From QGON01 sp963691905 (GTDB lineage: Bacteria; Pseudomonadota; Gammaproteobacteria; Chromatiales; Chromatiaceae): a stretch of DNA of 64,000 nt. The stretch covers positions 1,054,001-1,118,000 of the forward strand of contig OY829893.1 in assembly GCA_963691905.1 (NCBI GenBank). Direction: 5' to 3'. A model generated the notes under the pieces. That model did no database searches. It was not told where the DNA came from and was given only the letters and a program-made list of their open reading frames with translations. A program made the position numbers and the translations under genes. Below are positions 8,198 to 16,500 of this stretch, piece after piece; within the stretch, counting starts at the first letter, position 1; each line of letters begins with the position of its first letter.

Positions 8198-9928
8198 ATG
8201 AGTAACATCGTTGAGGTCACGCTGCCAGATATTGGTGATTTTGACCAGGTCGATATCATCGAGGTACTGGTATCATCCGGTGACAGGGTCGAAGCGGAAG
8301 ACTCTCTGATAACACTTGAGAGCGACAAGGCAACGATGGATATTCCCTCGCCCCACGTCGGTGTGGTGAAGGAGATCAAGGTCAAGGCCGGGGACACGAT
8401 TTCCCAAGGCGCGCCGATCCTGACCCTCGAACTGGCAGCCGGTGAAACGGAAGCGACGAAACATGAGTCGACTGCCGCACCTGTCTCAGAAGCGGTCAAA
8501 GGGACGGCGGATCTCCAGACCGATGTGGTGGTGCTGGGGGCGGGCCCCGGTGGTTATACTGCTGCCTTCCGTGCTGCCGACCTGGGCAAGCGGGTGGTAA
8601 TGATCGAACGTTATGCGGCTCTGGGTGGCGTCTGCCTGAATGTCGGCTGTATCCCCTCGAAAGCGCTGCTGCATGCGGCAGATGTCATCAATGAAGCGGC
8701 TGAGATGGAGAGTTTGGGGATCAGCTTCGGCAAACCCAAGGTGGACATCGACAAGCTGCGGGCCGGCAAGGATAAGGTGGTAACCCGTCTCACCGGTGGG
8801 CTGGTGCAGCTTGCCAAACAGCGCAAGGTTGAGCTGGTGCAGGGGATTGCACGATTTGAATCCCCTAACCGAATCTCAGTCAATACAGCAGACGGTGTGA
8901 CCTCCATCGCTTTTTCCGATGCGATCATCGCCTGTGGCTCCAGCGCGGTGCAGATTCCCGGTTTTCCCAATGACGATCCGCGTCTGATTGACTCCACCGG
9001 CGCCCTGGAACTGGCGGACGTGCCTAAACGCATGCTGGTCCTCGGTGGCGGGATCATCGGCCTGGAGATGGCGACGGTCTACGGCACACTCGGTAGCGAG
9101 ATTGATGTGGTGGAGCTGCAGGATAGCCTGATCCCCGGTTGTGACAAGGATCTGGTGCGCCCGCTGCAGAAGCGCATCAAGAAGCGCTACAACCGCATCA
9201 TGCTTGGCACAAAGGTGACCGAAATCAAGGCTCAGAAACAGGGGTTGAAGGTCAGCTTCGAGGGCAAGCAGGCGCCGGACAAACCGCAGGTCTACGACAA
9301 GGTGCTGGTGGCGGTCGGCCGCAGTCCGAACGGCAAGCAGATCAACGCCGAAGCAGCGGGTGTCACAGTGGACGAGCACGGATTCATCCCGGTGGACGAG
9401 CACATGCGCACCAATGTCCCCAATATCTACGCCATCGGTGATGTGGTTGGTCAACCGATGCTGGCACACAAGGCGACCCACGAAGCGAAGGTGGCAGCAG
9501 AGGTGATCGCCGGTCTGCCCGCCTCTTTCGACCCCATGACCATCCCCTCGGTGGCCTACACTGACCCGGAAGTCGCCTGGATGGGGCTGACCGAGACAGC
9601 GGCCAAGGCTGAGGGTATCGAGTACGAAAAGGGGGTTTTTCCCTGGGCCGCAAGTGGCCGTGCCTTGGGCATTGGACGGGATGACGGGCTGACAAAGTTG
9701 CTCTTCGATCCAAAGACCAAACGCATTCTTGGCGCCGGTATCACGGGTCCCAACGCCGGGGAACTGATCGGTGAAACAGTGTTGGCGCTGGAGATGGGCG
9801 CAGATGCAGAGGATATCGGATTGACCATCCATCCCCACCCAACCCTTAACGAGACCATCTGCTTTGCCGCCGAGATGGCCGAAGGAACGATCACCGACTT
9901 GTTGCCGCCTAAATCGCGGAAAAAGTAA
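8198..9928 (+). CDS. lpdA: Dihydrolipoamide dehydrogenase (E3) with N-terminal lipoyl domain
   Basis: This 576-residue flavoprotein reoxidises the dihydrolipoyl groups of E2 with NAD+. The first 80 residues form a lipoyl domain (Lys44 in ESDKATMDIPSP), joined by an Ala/Thr linker to a full class-I flavin disulfide reductase. That part has the FAD motif GAGPGG, the redox pair in GGVCLNVGCIPSK (C146, C151), the NAD motif GGGIIGLEMA and the catalytic IHPHPTLNE near the C-terminus. Lipoyl-E3 fusions are known in several proteobacteria. GAGG seven bases ahead favours ATG 8198 over TTG 8192. Confidence 0.97.
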   Translation: MSNIVEVTLPDIGDFDQVDIIEVLVSSGDRVEAEDSLITLESDKATMDIPSPHVGVVKEIKVKAGDTISQGAPILTLELAAGETEATKHESTAAPVSEAVKGTADLQTDVVVLGAGPGGYTAAFRAADLGKRVVMIERYAALGGVCLNVGCIPSKALLHAADVINEAAEMESLGISFGKPKVDIDKLRAGKDKVVTRLTGGLVQLAKQRKVELVQGIARFESPNRISVNTADGVTSIAFSDAIIACGSSAVQIPGFPNDDPRLIDSTGALELADVPKRMLVLGGGIIGLEMATVYGTLGSEIDVVELQDSLIPGCDKDLVRPLQKRIKKRYNRIMLGTKVTEIKAQKQGLKVSFEGKQAPDKPQVYDKVLVAVGRSPNGKQINAEAAGVTVDEHGFIPVDEHMRTNVPNIYAIGDVVGQPMLAHKATHEAKVAAEVIAGLPASFDPMTIPSVAYTDPEVAWMGLTETAAKAEGIEYEKGVFPWAASGRALGIGRDDGLTKLLFDPKTKRILGAGITGPNAGELIGETVLALEMGADAEDIGLTIHPHPTLNETICFAAEMAEGTITDLLPPKSRKK

Positions 9929-9971
9929 GTGCTGTTTTGTCTGCCCCTCTGTACAAATAACAAATATGCCC

Positions 9972-10002
9972 TATAATTCGCCTATATTAATAGGCAATAT
10001 TG
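9972..10002 (+). promoter_or_regulatory. Promoter -10 and palindromic operator of the toxin-antitoxin pair
   Basis: A perfect TATAAT lies at 9972-9977. It is followed at 9980-9995 by the inverted repeat GCCTAT-ATTA-ATAGGC and directly by the palindrome CAATATTG (9995-10002), just before the antitoxin start. The position downstream of the -10 fits autorepression by the antitoxin; the -35 is poor. Confidence 0.55.
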
Positions 10003-10011
10003 GCGGCAAAA

Positions 10012-10371
10012 ATGAGTCTGTTGGCGCAAAAGTTGATTGATCCCCAGGGTTTTGTAAATCCCAGGATAGTGGCTGACGAATTCCACACCACCATTAAAGA
10101 AGTGGCGCAACTCACGGGTCTGTCCGTCGATGCGGTCAGCAAGAAGGATCGGGTGCATTCCAAATCATCGCAGAAACGCTTGCGGGATCTGGTCATGATC
10201 ATCAACCGGGCAACCCCATGGTGTGGCACTCCTTTTCAGGCTTTTGCCTGGTACCGCTCTGAAGGTATTCCGAGCTTTGGGGATCTCACGGCTGAAGCAC
10301 TGGTCAAGCAGGGACATGCTGATCTGGTCATGCAATATATCGATCGCATTGCGGAAGGTGGATTTGCTTAA
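10012..10371 (+). CDS. Antitoxin, Xre/MbcA/ParS toxin-binding family
   Basis: This 119-residue protein has an N-terminal helix-turn-helix-like part (around EVAQLTGLSVDAVSKKDRVH) and a C-terminal domain of the Xre/MbcA/ParS type (PFQAFAWYRSEGIPSFGDLTAEALVKQGH). It neutralises the adjacent RES-domain toxin and probably represses the operon at the palindromes just upstream. ATG 10012 is preferred; the TTG at 10000 is in frame. Its stop overlaps the toxin start by one base (TAATG), so the pair is translationally coupled. Confidence 0.88.
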   Translation: MSLLAQKLIDPQGFVNPRIVADEFHTTIKEVAQLTGLSVDAVSKKDRVHSKSSQKRLRDLVMIINRATPWCGTPFQAFAWYRSEGIPSFGDLTAEALVKQGHADLVMQYIDRIAEGGFA

Positions 10372-10895
10372 TGATCCATTTCCAGGGATGGGTCTATCGC
10401 GCACATAATCCTTATTGGTCATTCGATCCCCTCTCAGGAGATGGCGCCAAACGTCACGGCGGCCGGTTCAATCCAAAAGGTGTGTCTGCACTCTATACTT
10501 CTCTGACAGAGACTGCGGCACTGGCCGAATACCACCAGGGATTTCCTCACCGCCCTCAACCTACCACGCTGTGTACTTATGAGGTGGATTGCCAGGACAT
10601 CATGGATCTCACTATTCCAGAAGAGAGAGGCGCACTGGGGATTGATTCAGACGATCTATCGTGTCCTTGGGAAATGCTGGCTGGAGTGGGCCGGGTGCCA
10701 CCCGGTTGGGTGCTGTCAAAACGACTCATTGAAGACGGGGTTGCCGGCATTATTGTCCCGTCCTTTGCAAAAAATGCCCCTGAGAATGGGAAGAATCTTG
10801 TTTTTTGGATGTGGGACAGTGTGGTACCTCACAAGGTAATCGTAATCGATGATTTTCACCGGCTGCCCACAAACAAGGATTCATGGCGAGAATAG
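10371..10895 (+). CDS. RES-domain toxin (NAD+-targeting)
   Basis: This 174-residue protein contains the RES-family pattern: VYRAHNP with the conserved Arg near residue 10, GGRFNPKG, the Glu in LTETAALAEYHQGF and a Ser in the C-terminal part (IIVPSFAK). RES toxins such as MbcT and ParT act on NAD+ or transfer ADP-ribose. The frame is intact, so the toxin is probably functional and held by the upstream antitoxin. Confidence 0.88.
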   Translation: MIHFQGWVYRAHNPYWSFDPLSGDGAKRHGGRFNPKGVSALYTSLTETAALAEYHQGFPHRPQPTTLCTYEVDCQDIMDLTIPEERGALGIDSDDLSCPWEMLAGVGRVPPGWVLSKRLIEDGVAGIIVPSFAKNAPENGKNLVFWMWDSVVPHKVIVIDDFHRLPTNKDSWRE

Positions 10896-10952
10896 AAGCG
10901 GTGCTGATTTTGGGCCAAGTCCTGACTACTGATCCTGAAGCGTTGATCTTCG

Positions 10953-11732
10953 ATGCCTGTTGAACTCCACTATCGCGAAGCGGGTGACCCGGCCTTGCCG
11001 ACGCTGATCCTGTTGCACGGCCTGTTCGGTTCTTCGGCCAACTGGATGGGTATAGTCAAACGGCTGGAGAAGCAGTTTCATCTGATCGTGCCAGACAGTA
11101 GAAATCACGGCCGCTCCCCGCACACAACTGAGATGGACTATCCGTCTATGGCTGACGATCTGCTGGCGCTGATGGATCGTCTGCATCTTGATACTGCACA
11201 TCTGCTGGGTCACAGTATGGGTGGCAAGGTTGCCATGTGGCTGGCATTGAATATGTCGGAACGGGTGGAGAAACTGGTGGTGGCGGATATTGCGCCGGTG
11301 ACCTACCCAGACAACTTTCAGCCGATTCTGCAGGCAATGAGCGGATTGGATATGGAGAGACTTGCAGGCAGGGGAGCAGCGGAAACTCTTTTATCAGGAT
11401 TGGTACCGTCCCTGGAGGTACGCCAGTATCTGCTGCAGAATCTTGTGAATGTCGGGAATCACTGGCAGTGGCGGTTGAACCTCTCCGGGTTGCAAAGCGC
11501 GATGCCGGAGTTGCTGGGATTTCCCGATGTGACCGCCGCCCGGTTTCCTGGGACGGCGCTGTTTATCCATGGCGGTAATTCAGATTATGTGTCGTCGGAC
11601 TCTCGTCCTGTCATCAAAGCGCTGTTCCCGTATGCTCGGATGCGACAACTGACCGCTGCCGGGCACTGGCTCTATGCGGAACAGCCTGATGCCTTTTCCC
11701 GCCAGGTAACGCTGTTTCTTTCAAACCGCTGA
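10953..11732 (+). CDS. Alpha/beta hydrolase, YbfF-like esterase
   Basis: This 259-residue cytoplasmic hydrolase has the oxyanion-hole motif LHGLFGSSANW, the nucleophile elbow GHSMGG, an acid-containing stretch near HGGNSDYV and the catalytic His in AAGHWLYAEQP. It resembles the YbfF family of acyl-CoA or ester hydrolases; the true substrate cannot be told from sequence. It stands alone, 57 bp after the RES toxin. Confidence 0.88.
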   Translation: MPVELHYREAGDPALPTLILLHGLFGSSANWMGIVKRLEKQFHLIVPDSRNHGRSPHTTEMDYPSMADDLLALMDRLHLDTAHLLGHSMGGKVAMWLALNMSERVEKLVVADIAPVTYPDNFQPILQAMSGLDMERLAGRGAAETLLSGLVPSLEVRQYLLQNLVNVGNHWQWRLNLSGLQSAMPELLGFPDVTAARFPGTALFIHGGNSDYVSSDSRPVIKALFPYARMRQLTAAGHWLYAEQPDAFSRQVTLFLSNR

Positions 11733-12057
11733 TTGATGCGGTATTGCCTTGAACTCATCCTGTTCTGACTGCTGACTTCCGTAGGCGATCCGGGAGAAGG
11801 TCTGAAAAAAGGCAGTGGCATGACGCCTGCGGTATTCAGCCATTCTGGATGTCCTGGTTCTGTCCTGCTGCATCCTCTGTTCTCGATCCTGATACATCAC
11901 TCTTCACTCTGTTGCTTTGTCGTGTGGTCAGATTATGGGATTTGTCTGAATGGTTCTGGTTACAACCCGCCATTCACCTGTCCTGATGCGACATCCGGAA
12001 ATAATAGGAGTTTGAGGGAAGCGAAGCTATGAGACTCGCCCTGTTTTGTGATCCTGG
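11733..12057. other. Non-coding gap between two convergent genes
   Basis: These 325 bp lie between the esterase and the 3' end of the DUF481 gene. Short frames exist but lack ribosome-binding sites and protein-like composition. No clear terminator was seen. Confidence 0.5.
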
Positions 12058-12999
12058 TCAAAGCCCCCAGACCAGCGATGCGTTGTATTTGAAGTCGTTC
12101 TCTTTTGTGTCTCCAATCGCTTCGGAGTCGTATTCGTTGGAGAGACCGATCTTGATGCCCAGTGCCGCATCCATGGAGATCTTCCAGTCGAAGGTTGAGA
12201 TGTTGCGGAACTCGCCGCTGTCTCTCAGGTTGGGATAGAAGGTGGTGCCCATCGACAGGGACTCTTTATCGGAGATCTTCCAATCCGCATCCAGGCCCAG
12301 AATCGCTTCCGGGCTGAACTTTTCGTCGTTGCCGCCGAAGGTCTGGTTGCCGCCGAGACCGGCCTTGCCTTTTACCAGCCATGTATCGTTTTTGAGGAAC
12401 TGGTAACCCACGCCGCCGGAGCCGGATATCCGGTGATCCCAATCCTTGAACTCATCCCAGTCATAGCGGCCCTGCGCATAAATAAACCAGGGGGAGTCGG
12501 GGCGCAGCCAATCTTTTTGCAGATCTGCGAAAAACTGATTTTGAGAGGTATCGTTGTCACTTTGCGCAGAGTCGTAAGCGGTGCGGAACTTCCAGACATC
12601 CTCATCATCCGAATAGTCGGCGCCGAAACCGGCGTGCAGGTTGAATTTCTGACTGTTGCCCTCGGCACCGCTAAGGCCGATGTCGAGTTCGCGACTCCAG
12701 TCTTTCATGAAACCGCTGGCGAGCAACCCCTGATCCTCGGGTTTGGCCGGTTCTTCGCTTTTGAGAGTGTCAGCTTGGGGAGCGCCTGCTTTCTTCTCTG
12801 CGAGAATCTCGGAGATCTGTGAACGGTTGATGGTGACTGAGCCGAGGGAGTCGTGCAGCAGGGTCACGCTCTCATTCGTCTCAGCAATGATCGGTGCATT
12901 CAGTGTGTCGCCGTTTTTCAGGTGGATAGTGGCGGCGGACGCTAAGGAGGCACAGAGTGAAAGAGCGATCAGGGTAAAGAGTGGGGCTATGATGCGCAT
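12058..12999 (-). CDS. DUF481-family outer-membrane beta-barrel protein
   Basis: This 313-residue protein has a signal peptide ending SLASA, a short periplasmic segment (IHLKNGDTLNAPIIAE, an SH3-like start), a linker rich in Lys, Glu and Pro and a beta-barrel with alternating polar and aromatic strands. The C-terminus YNASLVWGL resembles a last strand. The layout matches DUF481 (salt-induced outer-membrane protein) proteins of unknown function. The start at 12999 gives a normal signal peptide, with AAGGA about 11 bases upstream; the frame itself is open to 13074. Confidence 0.85.
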   Translation of the reverse strand: MRIIAPLFTLIALSLCASLASAATIHLKNGDTLNAPIIAETNESVTLLHDSLGSVTINRSQISEILAEKKAGAPQADTLKSEEPAKPEDQGLLASGFMKDWSRELDIGLSGAEGNSQKFNLHAGFGADYSDDEDVWKFRTAYDSAQSDNDTSQNQFFADLQKDWLRPDSPWFIYAQGRYDWDEFKDWDHRISGSGGVGYQFLKNDTWLVKGKAGLGGNQTFGGNDEKFSPEAILGLDADWKISDKESLSMGTTFYPNLRDSGEFRNISTFDWKISMDAALGIKIGLSNEYDSEAIGDTKENDFKYNASLVWGL

Positions 13000-13252
13000 G
13001 ATGGTCAGATTCCTTTGCACGGACGTAATAAAATTGGGCGAAAGGTTAGCATGTATTACACTAATATCCTGCAATGAAATTGTAAAATGAACAGGGCATC
13101 TGAGGGAAAACGCCAGGAACTTTGGGTCTCAAGGACGGGGTTTTAATGACCAAATCAATATAAAATAATATATTGGTTGACGCAGATCAGCCTTACACTT
13201 ATTCAGGTCTTGTGTTTACGGAAAAGCCGTCTAGATTATTTATTAAAGGAAA

Positions 13253-13384
13253 AAATACCGATAAAAGCCAACCCCTGTTGCTACGGGGGACGGAAAGCAA
13301 ACGGGACTCGATGTCCCCGCCCGCATGCTGAGATTCAGGCGTTGAACGCCGACAGTTTCGGATAGCGGTGGGGGGAGTCTGAGA
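13253..13384 (+). promoter_or_regulatory. Structured 5' leader, candidate c-di-GMP-I (GEMM-like) riboswitch
   Basis: The leader reads ACCGATAAAAGCCAACC, a perfect 6-bp hairpin CCCCTG-TTGCTA-CGGGGG, then GACGGAAAGC, and later CGGATAGCGG. GEMM-I aptamers show a similar order: GATAAAGGCAAACC, a P2 hairpin, GACGCAAAGCC, and GGATAGC or GGTAGC on the 3' side. One key base in GACGCAAAGC differs, and the P3 pairing could not be completed by eye. Extra perfect hairpins (CTGA-GAT-TCAG, GGCGT-TGA-ACGCC) are present. A strong terminator follows directly, and the downstream gene is a surface protein, a common c-di-GMP target. The class call is tentative; that the leader is structured is clear. Confidence 0.5.
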
Positions 13385-13385
13385 C

Positions 13386-13450
13386 AAGCCGGGCTGCCGG
13401 GAGTGACCTCCGTCAGGGTCACGTTCAGGCAGTCCGGCTTTTATTTTTTT
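13386..13450 (+). terminator. Intrinsic terminator inside the leader of the giant gene
   Basis: A 13-bp outer stem (AAGCCGGGCTGCC with GGCAGTCCGGCTT, one wobble) encloses an inner stem GTGACC/GGTCAC and ends in TTATTTTTTT. It lies about 100 bp before the GTG start, after the leader hairpins. This is the arrangement of transcription attenuation. Confidence 0.85.
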
Positions 13451-13548
13451 ACGGGTTGCCGGTGGGGAACCGGAAGGACGCATCCTATGGATGTGGCGAG
13501 ATCCGCAAGCCCCCCATTTACCGGGCGATCGTTCGGGGGGAGAGCACC

Positions 13549-16500
13549 GTGTCACACTGGACTCAGACTCTGTGGTTTCGGTTTCTGGCGCGTCTCCTTT
13601 CTGTCTTCCTGGTGTTCCAGGGGGTTCCTCCGCTCCGATTATCCCTCCCCGATGTAGATCCGTTCTTCCTGCTGGGCATCAGCGCGGTTCAGGCCCAGGG
13701 GGTGCCGGAATGGCTTGTCTCCACGGTGGATGCCAATCATGAGGATCGCTTCATCCAGGAGAAGATCGCTCAACTCGGCCCCGGCATAGAGGCGGCCTTC
13801 GCCTTCGTGCGCGACGAGATCGGCTTTGAGGCCTATACCGGTTCCCTGCGCGGGGCGCGCGGTACACTCTGGTCCGATGCCGGCAACAGCCTGGATCAGG
13901 CCAGCCTGCTGATCGCCCTGCTGCGGGGGCAGGGGATTGGGGCGCGGTATGTTCAGGGCACCCTGTCCGATGCAGACGCCAAAGTGCTGGTTCTTTCCAT
14001 GTTCGATCCGGAGATCCTGGCCAATGCCGTGGGCAATATCCCGGAGCGTTATCCCAAGGCGGATCCTGGGAATGATCCCGGTCTGATCGCCAAGGCCAAA
14101 GACCACTGGTGGGTGGAACTGGAGGACGGCACCCAGCTCGATCTAGTCTTTGCCGACGGCCTCGCGTGGGGTACGCCGGCATCGACCTATTTCGAGGTGC
14201 CTGACGCCCAGCGTCACAAGGTGGTCATCCGGCTGCGGGCCGAATTTTACAACATTCTCTCCAACTTCACCTACCAGACCCCACTGGAACACAGCTTCTC
14301 CACGCCGGAGCTGTACGGCAAGGCGGTGACCCTGGGCCACTTCGTCAACACCCACCAGCCACCGGCCCTGATCGGCGGATTCAAGACCTACACCTACTCG
14401 CCCTGGCTGATGGTGGACGACAACGATACCGACCGCAACAACAACCACCTCATCCGCGGGGATAACTATCAGGAGTTCTTCGCCAATCTGCCGCCGGTAC
14501 TGGCCAACTCCACGCTGACGCGGTTGACCCTGGAGATGGAGACCCAGGATCCGGGCAAGGAGCCGGAACTGCGCAGCCGCGACCTCCTGGACCGCCTGGG
14601 CTTCGCCGCCCGTCACGGAATGGGGCCGTCCCAAGGGGTGGACAGCGAAAATCCAGCCCTCACCGAACTGGATCTGATGACCCTGCTGATCACGCCGGGC
14701 TTCGTCGTCCCGGAACTGGTGCCGTCCCATCAGCAGGCGGTGCTTGATCTGACCGATGAGAGTTCGGCCCTGGGGCCCGAGATCGAGGCCTTGATCAGCA
14801 AGGATCCGGCCCAGATTACGGCACAGGACAAGGAACTGGCGAAGGACTACAACGACCTCAACCGGGCGATGCTGATCGCCGAGGGCGGCTTTCTGACCAC
14901 CGCCTTTCAACTGGAGTCCGACTTCGCCATCCGCAAGATGCGCGACAGCCACCTGACCCTGGCCTACTACGACAGCCCGCGCATCACCCTGTTCCGCAGC
15001 CGCGCCATCCAGGACGGTGCCGACTCCCGCCTGCAGATGGAGCTGGATCTGCGGCGCAACCATATCAAGGCGCTCCCCTATCCGGGACAGAATGCATTCA
15101 ACCGCTTCACCTTCAATATGAGCAAGGGCAGTTGGGACAGTAAACTGGAACACGCTATCGTCGAGCGCTTGCTGGCTGCCCAGAATCCTGACGTGCGCAT
15201 CGCCGCCTCGCCCATCGCGGTGTTCCGGGCCGCCAAGGCCCAGGGCATCCCCCTGGCGGTGCTGGCCGGCCCGGCCGACATCACGGCCAGACTGGAGGGG
15301 TTGGAGATCTCGGACGAGGCCAGGGCCCGCATCGCGTCCGCCCTGCGGGAGGGACGCCAGGTCAATGTGCCGGAGACCATGGTGGATCTGGACGGGGCCC
15401 CCGCTATCGGCTGGTGGGAGATCGATACGAAGACCGGCGAGATCATCGCCGTGAGCGTAGACGGCGGATATCAGAGCATGGTGGAATTCGTGCTCATTCT
15501 TGCGCTGATTGGTACTGGCAGCGTGTTCGCAATAATGGCATTTAGCCAAAATCTCACTGATTTTTTTGTGGGGAACCAAAATAATACAGGAAACTTTGAT
15601 CCCTTTGTTTTTAATAAAAACAACAACATTGATCCTGGCTGGCAACAGGAAATCCAGGGGGCTCAGCCGATCGACGCCCAGATCATTAACGGCGGTGAGG
15701 TTGATTTTTATGACGACGGTTCCGCTTCGTTCACTGTCGATGGAAAGACTGTCAATCTGTCTTCCGAACTACTGGAACTACAAAACACTGTAATAAAGGC
15801 CCCAGGGAGCGTCGGCAGCATCCTCGATTTTGCCGGCACCAACGTGGAGGTGATCTCCCTCTACGCGCCGGGTCCCTCGGCCTTGAGCGGGCAGATTTCC
15901 ACCGGCGCCGGCATCACCCTGGAGACCGTCCCCGAACGGGCCTTCGAGGTCAAGGCCCTGCAAGCCTGCCGTGTGGCCTCCGCCTTCCGTGCCCGCCTCA
16001 GCAACACCGGCGCGGATGCCACCTTCACCCTGATAGGCGCCCCCCCCGCCGGCTGGAAGCTGCTCGTCGCCCGGGATGAGAGCGCCATCCCCGCCGGCGC
16101 CATGGGAGAGGTGAGCTTCTTTCTCCAGCCCCATGTGGACACTCCTCTGCCGGCGCCGGGCACCTCGATCCCGTTTTCCGTGACCGCCGCCCGTGGTGAT
16201 AACCCCGGCGGAGCCCTGACCCATAACCTTGATTTCGTCATGCCCGCAACTTATTGTCTGGTGGCCCGGGTCGACCCGGACAGCCTCTACACCACCCCCA
16301 ACGGCGATGCGCAGACCAACCTGATCCTGACCAACACCGGCAATATAGCCCAGACCCTGGGACTCGGCCTGACCGTGCCTAATGGATTTGCCGTGACCGG
16401 CCCCGGCGCCGATCCGGCCCTGAATCCTGGTGACTCCGTCACCCGCGCCATCACCTTCACCGCCCAGGGGCTGCCCCTGGATTCGAACCATTATGCCCGT

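Noticed and set aside
11820..12238. Two 69-70-codon ORFs between the esterase and the DUF481 gene
   Set aside because: No ribosome-binding sites; the second overlaps the DUF481 gene; composition is not protein-like.
14143..15645. 500-codon antisense ORF inside the giant gene
   Set aside because: A long frame expected by chance opposite GC-rich coding sequence; Gln/His/Gly-rich with no motif.
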